From Alphaproteobacteria bacterium (GTDB lineage Bacteria > Pseudomonadota > Alphaproteobacteria > Bin95): a stretch of DNA of 64,000 bases. A model generated the notes under the pieces. That model searched no databases, had not been told where the DNA came from, and saw only the letters and a list, made by a program, of their open reading frames with translations. Positions 52,888 through 61,017 of the stretch are shown here, piece after piece. The translations under genes were made by a program, and so were the position numbers. The DNA lies in contig JACKII010000001.1 of NCBI GenBank assembly GCA_020638555.1, positions 744,001-808,000 on the forward strand, read 5' to 3'. How positions within the stretch are numbered: position 1 is the stretch's first letter; each line of letters opens with the position of its first letter.

Positions 52888-53748
52888 ATGACCCATCCGA
52901 ATGCCACCGTCACCGCCGGCGCTGCCCTGGCCCGTCCGGCCGTGTTCGCCCAGGACAAGCCGCTGACCCTGATCGCCGGCCCCTGCGCCATGGAAAGCCG
53001 GGCGCATGCACTGGAAATGGCGGAGGCTCTGACCGCCATTGCCGGCCGGCTCGGCATCGGCTTCGTCTACAAGTCCAGCTTCGACAAGGCGAACCGCACC
53101 AGCCTGGGCAGCGCCCGCGGCATCGGCCTGGCCGACGCCCTGCCGATCTTTGCCGAGATCAAGGCCAAGTTCGGCTGCCCCGTGCTGACGGACGTGCACG
53201 AGAACGCCCATTGCGCCGCCGCGGCCGAAGCGGTGGACGTGCTGCAAATCCCGGCCTTTCTCTGCCGCCAGACCGACCTGCTGGTGGCCGCGGCCGAGAC
53301 CGGGGCCGTCGTCAATGTCAAGAAGGGCCAGTTCCTGGCGCCCTGGGACATGCAGCACGTGGTCGCCAAGGTGACCGGCGCCGGCAACCCCAATGTGCTG
53401 GTGACCGAGCGCGGCGCCAGCTTCGGCTACAATACGCTGGTCAGCGACATGCGCGGCCTGCCGATCCTGGCGCAGACCGGCGCGCCGGTGGTGTTCGACG
53501 CCACCCACAGCGTGCAGCAGCCGGGCGGCCAGGGCGGCAAGTCCGGCGGCCAGCGCGAGTTCGTGCCGGTGCTGGCCCGGGCCGCGGCGGCGGTCGGCAT
53601 TGCCGGCCTGTTCGTCGAAACCCACCAGGATCCCGACACCGCGCCCAGCGATGGCCCGAACATGGTGCCTTTGGCCGCATTGGAAGCGATGCTGAAGCCG
53701 ATATTGGAACTCGACCGTATCGCCAAGGCGAACCCGATTACCCTCTGA
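52888..53748 (+). CDS. kdsA: 3-deoxy-8-phosphooctulonate synthase
   Basis: 286 residues. Landmarks: L-I-A-G-P-C-A-M-E-S, Y-K-S-S-F-D-K-A-N-R-T-S, K-K-G-Q-F-L-A-P-W-D-M and F-D-A-T-H-S-V-Q-Q-P-G, with the P-S-D-G-P-N-M region near the end. It condenses arabinose 5-phosphate with phosphoenolpyruvate for the Kdo of lipopolysaccharide. It is followed by eno 23 bases later; enolase supplies the phosphoenolpyruvate it uses. Confidence 0.96.
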   Translation: MTHPNATVTAGAALARPAVFAQDKPLTLIAGPCAMESRAHALEMAEALTAIAGRLGIGFVYKSSFDKANRTSLGSARGIGLADALPIFAEIKAKFGCPVLTDVHENAHCAAAAEAVDVLQIPAFLCRQTDLLVAAAETGAVVNVKKGQFLAPWDMQHVVAKVTGAGNPNVLVTERGASFGYNTLVSDMRGLPILAQTGAPVVFDATHSVQQPGGQGGKSGGQREFVPVLARAAAAVGIAGLFVETHQDPDTAPSDGPNMVPLAALEAMLKPILELDRIAKANPITL

Positions 53749-53771
53749 CGACTCCGAAAGCGAGCCCCGCC

Positions 53772-55046
53772 ATGACCGCCATCGTCGACATTCACGGCCG
53801 CGAGATCCTCGATTCCCGCGGCAATCCCACCGTCGAGGTCGAGGTCGAACTCGAAGACGGCACCATGGGCCGGGCCGCCGTGCCCTCCGGCGCCTCCACC
53901 GGTGCGCATGAGGCGGTGGAGAAGCGCGACGGCGACGGCCGCTATGGCGGCAAGGGCGTGCAGGACGCGGTCGACGCCGTGAATGGCGAGCTGTTCGACG
54001 CGCTCAGCGGCCTGGATGCGGAGGAGCAGGTTTATCTCGACCAGGCGATGATCGAGCTGGACGGCACGCCGAACAAGGGCCGGCTGGGCGCCAACGCCAT
54101 TCTGGGCGTGAGCCTCGCCGTGGCCCGCGCGGCGGCGCAATCGCTCGGCATGCCGCTCTACCGCTATGTCGGCGGCGTCTATGCCCGCACCCTGCCGACG
54201 CCGATGATGAACATCATCAACGGCGGCGAGCACGCGGACAATCCCATCGACATTCAGGAATTCATGATCATGCCGGTGGGCGCCGCCAGCTTCGGCGAGG
54301 GCCTGCGTTGCGGCGCGGAGGTGTTCCAGGCGCTGAAAAAGGCGCTGTCGGCGGCCGGCCACAACACCAATGTCGGCGACGAGGGCGGCTTTGCTCCCAA
54401 CCTGTCCGGCACCCGCGACGCGCTGGACTTCATCCTCAAGGCCATCGAGAGTGCCGGGTACAAGCCCGGCGTCGATGTCATGCTGGCGCTGGACGCCGCG
54501 TCGACCGAGTTTTTCGAGGGCGGCAAGTACAACCTGAAGGGCGAGGGCAAGGTGCTGGATAGCGCCGGCATGGCCGACTATCTGGCCGCGCTGGTCAACG
54601 ATTATCCCATTGTCTCCATCGAGGACGGCATGGCCGAGGACGACTGGGACGGCTGGAAGATCCTGACGGACAAGATCGGCAGCCGCTGCCAGCTGGTGGG
54701 CGACGACCTGTTCGTGACGAACCCGAAGCGGCTGGCCGACGGCATCCGCCAGGGCGTCGGCAATTCGATCCTGGTCAAGGTCAACCAGATCGGCACGCTG
54801 ACCGAGACGCTGGAGGCGGTGGAGATGGCCCACCGCGCCGGCTATACCGCGGTGATGAGCCACCGCTCCGGCGAGACCGAGGACACCACCATCGCCGACC
54901 TGGCGGTCGCCACCAATTGCGGCCAGATCAAGACCGGTTCGCTGGCCCGGTCCGACCGGCTGGCCAAGTACAACCAGTTGTTGCGAATCGAGGAGCAGCT
55001 GGACCGTGCGGCGCTCTACAATGGCGGTGCTTTTATCCGCAAATAG
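53772..55046 (+). CDS. eno: Enolase
   Basis: 424 residues. It begins I-V-D-I-H-G-R-E-I-L-D-S-R-G-N-P-T-V-E-V; the catalytic region includes G-A-N-A-I-L-G-V-S-L, G-D-E-G-G-F-A-P-N and L-V-K-V-N-Q-I-G-T-L-T-E-T; S-H-R-S-G-E-T-E-D-T is the enolase signature. It interconverts 2-phosphoglycerate and phosphoenolpyruvate in the cytoplasm. Part of the kdsA-eno-ftsB-pdh block. Confidence 0.97.
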   Translation: MTAIVDIHGREILDSRGNPTVEVEVELEDGTMGRAAVPSGASTGAHEAVEKRDGDGRYGGKGVQDAVDAVNGELFDALSGLDAEEQVYLDQAMIELDGTPNKGRLGANAILGVSLAVARAAAQSLGMPLYRYVGGVYARTLPTPMMNIINGGEHADNPIDIQEFMIMPVGAASFGEGLRCGAEVFQALKKALSAAGHNTNVGDEGGFAPNLSGTRDALDFILKAIESAGYKPGVDVMLALDAASTEFFEGGKYNLKGEGKVLDSAGMADYLAALVNDYPIVSIEDGMAEDDWDGWKILTDKIGSRCQLVGDDLFVTNPKRLADGIRQGVGNSILVKVNQIGTLTETLEAVEMAHRAGYTAVMSHRSGETEDTTIADLAVATNCGQIKTGSLARSDRLAKYNQLLRIEEQLDRAALYNGGAFIRK

Positions 55047-55103
55047 AAGGTTTAAGTGCGAATCGCTTGACGGCATGGCCGCACCGGTGCATCGGTTGTG
55101 GCC

Positions 55104-55469
55104 ATGACCTACCGGATTCGCTACCGCATCGTCGAATTTCTGCGCACATCGCGCCGGGCGATTCTGCCGGCGATCATTGCGTTGGCGACCCTGTATTTTG
55201 CGCTCTATGCGGTCTACGGGCCGAAGGGCTTCGGCATGCTGGGCGAACGCAAGGAGACGCTGGCCCTGTCATCGGCGGAACTCGGCCTGTTGGAAGAGGA
55301 CCGGATGGCGCTGGAGCGGCGCGTGCGCCTGCTGGACGGCAAGGCCGTGGACCGCGACCTGCTGGAGGAAGAAACCCGTCGGGTGCTGAACCGAGCGCAT
55401 CCGGACGAGGTGGTGGTGCTGATGCCGCCGCCGGTGGTTCCCGATCGCCTGGCCGACGCCGCGCGATAG
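55104..55469 (+). CDS. ftsB: FtsB/DivIC-type septum formation initiator
   Basis: 121 residues. A short cytoplasmic start is followed by one membrane segment (about residues 21-38) and a coiled coil with regularly spaced leucines to about residue 90. This is the FtsB/DivIC layout, and its place between eno and pdhA is the usual one. FtsB joins FtsL and FtsQ at the division septum. A GTG two codons upstream (55098) is an alternative start. The last 25 residues are proline/valine rich. Confidence 0.88.
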   Translation: MTYRIRYRIVEFLRTSRRAILPAIIALATLYFALYAVYGPKGFGMLGERKETLALSSAELGLLEEDRMALERRVRLLDGKAVDRDLLEEETRRVLNRAHPDEVVVLMPPPVVPDRLADAAR

Positions 55470-55578
55470 GAGCCGCGCACCGGCGCATCGGCGGTCTTGG
55501 ACAAGAGCATGACTTGCCGCGTCTGCCGTCTGCGGTATGGTAGGGGAACCGTATCACCGCAAGCGCAGGAACACCTTC

Positions 55579-56583
55579 ATGGCCAGGTCCAAAGCGGCGG
55601 CAAGCACCGCCTCCAACGAGTTGCCTGCAGCGGACGTCGTCGAACAGTTGTACCGCGACATGTTGCTGATCCGCCGCTTCGAAGAGCGGGCGGGCCAGAT
55701 GTACGGCATGGGGCTGATCGGCGGCTTCTGCCACCTCTATATCGGCCAGGAAGCGGTCGTGGTCGGCATGCAGACCGCGGTGCGCGAGGGCGACAGCATC
55801 ATCACCGGCTATCGCGATCACGGGCATATGCTGGCGTGCGGAATGGATGCCAAGGGCGTGATGGCGGAACTGACCGGCCGGGAAGGGGGCTATTCCCACG
55901 GCAAGGGCGGCTCCATGCACATGTTCTCGAAGGAAAAGGGATTTTACGGCGGCCACGGCATTGTCGGCGCGCAGGTGTCGTTGGGCGTCGGCCTGGGCTT
56001 CGCCCACAAATACCGCGAGGACGGCGGCTGTTCCTTCGCCTATTTCGGCGACGGCGCCTCGAACCAGGGCCAGGTCTATGAGAGCTTCAACCTGGCCTCG
56101 CTCTGGCGTTTGCCGGTCGTGTTCGTGATCGAGAACAACCAGTACGGCATGGGCACCGCGGTCAGCCGCGCGGCCGCCGGCAACGGCCTGTTCGAGCGGG
56201 GCGCGGGTTTCGGCATTCCCGGCAAGCGCGTCGACGGCATGGACATCGTCACGGTCATGCGCGAGGGCAAGGAGGCCGCCGACTACGCACGCGAAAAGGG
56301 GCCGGTGATCCTGGAGATGGAAACCTATCGCTATCGCGGCCACTCCATGAGCGATCCGGCCAAATATCGCTCGCGCGAGGAAGTCTCGAAAATGCGCGAG
56401 GAACACGACCCGATCGAAGGCTTGCGGGCCAAGGCGCTCAAGGCCGGTCTGATCGACGAGGACGCCTTCAAGGCCATGGACCAGGAGGTGCGCAGCGTGG
56501 TGGCGGAATCCGCCGAATTCGCCCAGCAATCGCCGGAGCCCGACGTGGCCGAACTCTACACCGATATTCTGCTGGACGCTTGA
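55579..56583 (+). CDS. pdhA: Pyruvate dehydrogenase E1 component, alpha subunit
   Basis: 334 residues. The thiamine diphosphate motif runs from G-D-G-A-S-N-Q-G-Q to I-E-N-N-Q-Y-G-M-G-T; the loop Y-R-Y-R-G-H-S-M-S-D-P is the conserved regulatory and active-site loop of E1-alpha. The short N-terminal tail is alanine/serine rich. It decarboxylates pyruvate together with PdhB. CGCAGGAA lies before the ATG at 55579. Confidence 0.96.
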   Translation: MARSKAAASTASNELPAADVVEQLYRDMLLIRRFEERAGQMYGMGLIGGFCHLYIGQEAVVVGMQTAVREGDSIITGYRDHGHMLACGMDAKGVMAELTGREGGYSHGKGGSMHMFSKEKGFYGGHGIVGAQVSLGVGLGFAHKYREDGGCSFAYFGDGASNQGQVYESFNLASLWRLPVVFVIENNQYGMGTAVSRAAAGNGLFERGAGFGIPGKRVDGMDIVTVMREGKEAADYAREKGPVILEMETYRYRGHSMSDPAKYRSREEVSKMREEHDPIEGLRAKALKAGLIDEDAFKAMDQEVRSVVAESAEFAQQSPEPDVAELYTDILLDA

Positions 56584-56623
56584 GCCACACGGCCCGCGAC
56601 TGCACCAGGGAGACCCAGAGGTT

Positions 56624-58057
56624 ATGGCCATCGACATTCTCATGCCGGCGCTCTCGCCCACGATGGAAGAGGGCAAGCTGGCGAAATGGCTGGTAAAAGA
56701 AGGCGACGAGGTCAAGGCCGGCGATGTCATCGCCGAGATCGAGACCGACAAGGCGACCATGGAATTCGAGGCGGTCGACGAAGGCAAAGTCGGCCGCATT
56801 CTCGTTGACGAGGGCACCGAAGGCATCGCCGTCAACGCGCCGATCATGGTGCTGGTGGCCGATGGCGAGGCGGTGCCGGACGGCCCGTCCGGTGCGGCGC
56901 CGGCAAAGGCGCCGGACGGGGCCAAACCGGCCAAGGCCGAACCCCGGCTCGCGGCCGCGCCGCCCGCAAAGGCGAACGGAAAGGCGTCTCCCGCGCCAGC
57001 CGCCCCCGTGGTGGCAGCAACGGTCGACGGCCTGCCCGGCGCCGATATCGCGCCGGAAGGGGCAATGGGCGAAACCCAGACCCAGACCGTGCGCGAAGCG
57101 TTGCGCGACGCCATGGCGGAGGAGATGCGCGCCGACGACCGCGTCTTCGTCATGGGCGAGGAAGTGGCGGAATACCAGGGCGCCTACAAGGTGACCCAGG
57201 GCCTGCTGGAGGAATTCGGCGACAAGCGCGTCAGAGACACGCCGATCACCGAGCACGGCTTCACGGGCCTGGGTGTCGGCGCGGCCATGTCCGGCCTCAG
57301 GCCCATCGTCGAGTTCATGACCTGGAATTTCGGCATGCAGGCCATCGACCAGATCATCAACTCCGCCGCCAAGACGCTCTATATGTCCGGCGGCCAGATG
57401 GGCTGCCCCATCGTCTTCCGCGGCCCGAACGGCGCGGCGGCGCGGGTCGCGGCCCAGCATTCGCAATGCTATGCCAGTTGGTATGCGCACGTGCCGGGCC
57501 TGATCGTGGTCTCGCCCTACAGCGCCGCCGATGCCAAGGGCCTGCTGAAAAGCGCGATCCGCAATCCGAACCCGGTCGTCTTCCTGGAGAACGAGATTCT
57601 CTACGGCCAGTCGTTCGAGGTGCCGACCGCGGAGGACTGGGTGGTGCCGCTCGGCAAGGCCAAGGTGCTGCGCGAGGGCACGGACCTCACCATCACTGCC
57701 TTCTCCCGCGCCTGCGGCGACGCGCTGGCGGCGGCCGAGCAACTGGCGGAACAGGGCATTTCGGCCGAGGTGATCGACCTGCGCACCATCCGGCCGCTGG
57801 ATGTCGCCACCATCATCGCCAGCGTGCGCAAGACCAACCGCCTGGTCAGCGTCGAGGAAGGCTGGCCCTATGCCGGCATCGGCTCGGAACTGGCGGCGCT
57901 TTGCATGGAACACGCGTTCGACTGGCTGGATGCGCCGGTGGTGCGCGTGACCGGCGAGGACGTGCCCATGCCCTATGCCGCCAATCTGGAAAAACTGGCC
58001 CTGCCCAGCGCCGAGCGCATCGTCGCCGCGGCGCGCCAGGTGACCTACGCCGACTGA
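56624..58057 (+). CDS. pdhB: Pyruvate dehydrogenase E1 component, beta subunit with N-terminal lipoyl domain
   Basis: 477 residues. Residues 1-78 are a lipoyl domain with the modified lysine at 43 in E-I-E-T-D-K-A-T-M-E; an alanine/proline linker follows to about residue 140; the rest is the transketolase-like E1-beta (V-R-E-A-L-R-D-A-M-A-E-E-M, G-E-E-V-A-E-Y-Q-G-A-Y-K). The extra lipoyl domain on E1-beta is a known alphaproteobacterial feature. It is 40 bases after pdhA and 28 before pdhC. Confidence 0.96.
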   Translation: MAIDILMPALSPTMEEGKLAKWLVKEGDEVKAGDVIAEIETDKATMEFEAVDEGKVGRILVDEGTEGIAVNAPIMVLVADGEAVPDGPSGAAPAKAPDGAKPAKAEPRLAAAPPAKANGKASPAPAAPVVAATVDGLPGADIAPEGAMGETQTQTVREALRDAMAEEMRADDRVFVMGEEVAEYQGAYKVTQGLLEEFGDKRVRDTPITEHGFTGLGVGAAMSGLRPIVEFMTWNFGMQAIDQIINSAAKTLYMSGGQMGCPIVFRGPNGAAARVAAQHSQCYASWYAHVPGLIVVSPYSAADAKGLLKSAIRNPNPVVFLENEILYGQSFEVPTAEDWVVPLGKAKVLREGTDLTITAFSRACGDALAAAEQLAEQGISAEVIDLRTIRPLDVATIIASVRKTNRLVSVEEGWPYAGIGSELAALCMEHAFDWLDAPVVRVTGEDVPMPYAANLEKLALPSAERIVAAARQVTYAD

Positions 58058-58085
58058 TCCGCTTCGTTCGACGGGACCCCGGCCC

Positions 58086-59534
58086 ATGCCGACGCAAATC
58101 CTGATGCCCGCGCTTTCCCCGACCATGGAGGAAGGCAATCTGGTCAAATGGCTGGTGAAAGAGGGCGATACCGTTCGCGCCGGTGATCTGCTGGCGGAAA
58201 TCGAGACCGACAAGGCCACGATGGAATTCGAGGCGGTCGACGAGGGCACGATCGGCAAGCTGCTGGTGGCCGAAGGCACCGAGGGCGTGAAGGTCAACGC
58301 GCCCATCGCCGTGCTGCTGGCCGACGGCGAGGATGCCTCCGCCGCGGAGGCGGCGGCCACGCCCGCGGCACCGGCGAAGACGGTGGAAGCATCCTCCGAG
58401 ACGCCCAAGGCCGCGCCGGCCTCATCCGCCCCCGTGCCCCGGGCCAATGGCGCGGTGAAGGCGACGCCGCTCGCCCGGCGCATGGCCGAGCAGGCGGGCC
58501 TGGATCTGAACGTCCTCACGCCGACCGGGCCGGGCGGCAAGGTGGTGAAGGCGGACATTGAGCGGGCCATGCTGGGCGGCAGCAACGCCCGTGTCGGCGG
58601 GGCAAACGCCGCTGCCGCGGGCGGCGAGGGCCGCCTGTTCGCCAGCCCGCTCGCGCGGCGCCTGGCGAAGGAGGCGGGGCTGCCGCTGGAACGGATCGAG
58701 GGCTCCGGCCCGAACGGCCGCATCATTCGCCGCGACATCGAACGGGTGCAGCGCGACGGCCTGCCGGAACTGGCCGAGGAGGCGGCGCCCGCGGCCGCGG
58801 CGCCGGCAGCCCAGCCGAAGCTGGACCGGCCGGAACTGGCCGGCCTGCCGGATTACGAGCTGGTGCCGCACACCAGCATGCGCAAGACCATCGCGCGGCG
58901 GCTCACGGCCTCCAAGCAGACCGTGCCGCACTTCTACCTGACCGTGGATGTGGAACTGGACAATCTCCTGGAGGTGCGCAAGCAGATCAACGCGAACGCG
59001 CCGGAGGGGGTGAAGGTCTCGGTCAACGACTTTGTCATCAAGGCCGCCGCCATGGCGCTGATGCGCGTGCCGGACGCCAACGCCGCCTATGTCGACGAGG
59101 GGCTGCTGAAGTTCCGCTCCGCCGACATCTCCGTCGCGGTGGCGATTCCGAACGGTCTGATCACGCCGATCATCCGCGCCGCCCACACCAAGGGCCTGGC
59201 CGATATCTCGGCCGAGATGGCCGACCTCGCCAAGCGGGCGCGGGAGGGCAAGCTGCAGCCGATGGAGTTCACCGGCGGCACGTTCTCGATCTCGAATCTG
59301 GGCATGTTCGGCGTCAAACAGTTCGACGCGGTCATCAACCCGCCCCAGGGCGCCATTCTGGCGGTGGGCGCCGGCGAACAGCGGCCGGTGGTGAAGAACG
59401 GCCAGCTGGCGGTGGCGACCGTCATGAGCTGCACGCTTTCGGTCGACCACCGCGCCATCGACGGCGCCTTGGGCGCCCAGTTCCTGGCCGCCTTCAAGCC
59501 AATGATCGAGAACCCGGCGCTGATGCTGCTCTGA
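58086..59534 (+). CDS. pdhC: Dihydrolipoamide acetyltransferase (E2) with two E1/E3-binding domains
   Basis: 482 residues. One lipoyl domain (Lys43), then two peripheral-subunit-binding domains rather than the usual one: residues about 127-163 (T-P-L-A-R-R-M-A-E-Q-A-G...G-P-G-G-K-V-V-K-A-D-I) and about 186-221 (S-P-L-A-R-R-L-A-K-E-A-G...G-P-N-G-R-I-I-R-R-D-I). The catalytic domain ends with the active-site histidine in S-V-D-H-R-A-I-D-G. It transfers the acetyl group to CoA. No lipoamide dehydrogenase gene follows in the window. Confidence 0.95.
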   Translation: MPTQILMPALSPTMEEGNLVKWLVKEGDTVRAGDLLAEIETDKATMEFEAVDEGTIGKLLVAEGTEGVKVNAPIAVLLADGEDASAAEAAATPAAPAKTVEASSETPKAAPASSAPVPRANGAVKATPLARRMAEQAGLDLNVLTPTGPGGKVVKADIERAMLGGSNARVGGANAAAAGGEGRLFASPLARRLAKEAGLPLERIEGSGPNGRIIRRDIERVQRDGLPELAEEAAPAAAAPAAQPKLDRPELAGLPDYELVPHTSMRKTIARRLTASKQTVPHFYLTVDVELDNLLEVRKQINANAPEGVKVSVNDFVIKAAAMALMRVPDANAAYVDEGLLKFRSADISVAVAIPNGLITPIIRAAHTKGLADISAEMADLAKRAREGKLQPMEFTGGTFSISNLGMFGVKQFDAVINPPQGAILAVGAGEQRPVVKNGQLAVATVMSCTLSVDHRAIDGALGAQFLAAFKPMIENPALMLL

Positions 59535-59620
59535 CGACAGGAGCGGGCCGGTAGGGCCGCTCAGTTTCCCGGTTCATCCCGAGTTTGCGCGCAGCGCTGA
59601 TCGAGAGGGTGGCTGCCGCC

Positions 59621-59711
59621 CTCACACCAGCCCGTGCACCCTGGCGAACGGGTCCCAGGACGGGTCGCGCTTCCAGTCATACTCGGTGCGGGTCGCCACG
59701 CGCTCGGCTTC
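59621..59711 (-). pseudogene. Duplicated 3' end of the DJ-1/PfpI gene
   Basis: About 90 bases nearly identical to 60394-60484, the last codons of the intact DJ-1/PfpI gene. On the minus strand it still reads E-A-E-R-V-A-T-R-T-E-Y-D-W and ends F-A-R-V-H-G-L-V-stop. Nothing upstream belongs to the protein, so it is a gene fragment. With the intact end it forms direct repeats, 773 bases apart, around the toxin-antitoxin genes. Confidence 0.85.
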
Positions 59712-59756
59712 GACCCAGTGGGCCTCCTACCCCTTCGAGCGCCAAGGCCAGTAGGC

Positions 59757-60044
59757 TCAAAGCTCTTCCCTCGGGTCCTGCCCACGCAGGATGCGGACGA
59801 TTTCGACCGTCTCAGGAGCGATGATCCGGAAATAGATCGTATGCGGGCTATGGACACTGCGGCGGTAGCCCTCGCGGTAGTCTGACGCCTGGAATTGCAG
59901 GGGGCTGGCCGCGATCTGGCCCAATCTGGCCAGGAGGCTGTCGAAATACCGGTCGGCACGCTGGATGCCAAAGGTTTGAATGCCATGGCGATAGAGGCTT
60001 TCCAGGTCCGCATCGGCCTTGCGCGTAAGCCTATACGCGGCCAT
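59757..60044 (-). CDS. parE: ParE-family toxin
   Basis: 95 residues. Y-R-L-T-R-K-A-D-A-D-L-E-S-L-Y-R-H-G at the start, G-Y-R-R-S-V-H-S-P-H-T-I-Y-F-R-I and the C-terminal V-E-I-V-R-I-L-R-G-Q-D-P are typical of the RelE/ParE fold. ParE toxins inhibit DNA gyrase. Its start lies inside the antitoxin gene (14-base overlap), so translation is coupled. Confidence 0.9.
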   Translation of the reverse strand: MAAYRLTRKADADLESLYRHGIQTFGIQRADRYFDSLLARLGQIAASPLQFQASDYREGYRRSVHSPHTIYFRIIAPETVEIVRILRGQDPREEL

Positions 60045-60282
60045 CCCGCTGCATTTCCTGCCTCACCGCCGCGCGAATGTCCTCTGGGGTGCGGTCGCTG
60101 ACGCCGCTTTGTTCGCCTTCGATTAGCGCCGCAACCACGGCGTCCCGATGCCGGTTCCTCTCCTCGAGCAGGCGGAGGGCGTCGCGCATGACTTCGCTGG
60201 CGGACCGGTAGCGGCCCGAGGCAACCTGTCCGGCGATGAAATTCTCGAAATGCTCGCCAAGGGCCACGGACGTGTTTTTCAT
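60031..60282 (-). CDS. parD: ParD-family antitoxin
   Basis: 83 residues from the ATG with AAGGAG eight bases upstream. It begins with the ribbon-helix-helix (N-T-S-V-A-L-G-E-H-F-E-N-F-I and G-R-Y-R-S-A-S-E-V-M-R-D-A-L-R-L-L-E) and ends with the toxin-binding tail. It neutralises ParE and represses its own promoter, most likely through the palindrome at 60307-60323. Confidence 0.92.
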   Translation of the reverse strand: MKNTSVALGEHFENFIAGQVASGRYRSASEVMRDALRLLEERNRHRDAVVAALIEGEQSGVSDRTPEDIRAAVRQEMQRDGRV

Positions 60283-60306
60283 CGAAAGGCTCCTTTCCAG
60301 AGCAAG

Positions 60307-60323
60307 GTACCAAAGATTGGTAC
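60307..60323. promoter_or_regulatory. Operator-like palindrome of the parDE module
   Basis: GTACCAA-AGA-TTGGTAC, a perfect 7-bp inverted repeat 25 bases upstream of the parD start. The position and symmetry fit autoregulation by the ParD ribbon-helix-helix. Confidence 0.65.
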
Positions 60324-60394
60324 TTTCGCAAAGGGCCTGCACTCTTGATCCAGGCTACCGTTGCGATGCCGATGAAGGCGGTCTGGATCGCGGC

Positions 60395-61006
60395 TCACAC
60401 CAGCCCGTGCACCCTGGCGAACGGGTCCCAGGACGGGTCGCGTTTCCAGTCATACTCGGTGCGGGTGGCGATGCGCTCGGCCTCGGCGGCGCCATAGAGG
60501 CGTTGGATTGCCGCCAGCGCCATGTCCATGCCGGCCGAAACGCCGGACGAGGTCAGGAACTTGCCGTCCTCGACCCAGCGCGCCTCCGGCTTCCAGTGCA
60601 CAAGCGGGCCTTGCTCCGTCACCCAGGCGAAGGCCGCCTTGTTGCTGGTCGCGGCCTTGCCGTCGAGCCGGCCGGTCCGGGCCAGCAGGGCGCTGCCGGT
60701 GCAGACCGTCGTCACCAGGGAGGAAGCGTCGGAGGCCTCTCCCAACCAGCCGATCAAGGTGGCGTCCTCGACGCCCGGCCGCGTGCCGGGGCCGCCCGGC
60801 ACCAGCAACAGGTCGAAGGCCGCACCGTCGGCGAAGGTCGCGTCGACGACGCTCGCCGGCCCCTGGCGGCTCGTCACCGGCTCGGCCGTGGCCGCCACCA
60901 TGCGGATGCCGGGGGCGTCTTCCAGCATGCCGAACATTTCCAGCGGCCCGAACAGGTCCAGCAGTTCGAAGCCGGGGAAGATCACCGCGCCGATGGTTTT
61001 GGCCAT
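60395..61006 (-). CDS. DJ-1/PfpI family protein
   Basis: 203 residues. The nucleophile elbow is V-C-T-G-S-A-L-L-A-R-T-G, with Cys near residue 102, and the N-terminal V-I-F-P-G-F-E-L-L-D-L-F-G-P-L is that of the GATase1-like AraC-N-type branch, which includes isonitrile hydratase-like enzymes. No AraC DNA-binding domain is attached. The 3' end is duplicated at 59621. It follows the luciferase-like gene by 11 bases, forming an operon. Confidence 0.88.
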   Translation of the reverse strand: MAKTIGAVIFPGFELLDLFGPLEMFGMLEDAPGIRMVAATAEPVTSRQGPASVVDATFADGAAFDLLLVPGGPGTRPGVEDATLIGWLGEASDASSLVTTVCTGSALLARTGRLDGKAATSNKAAFAWVTEQGPLVHWKPEARWVEDGKFLTSSGVSAGMDMALAAIQRLYGAAEAERIATRTEYDWKRDPSWDPFARVHGLV

Positions 61007-61017
61007 GACCCTCGCTC

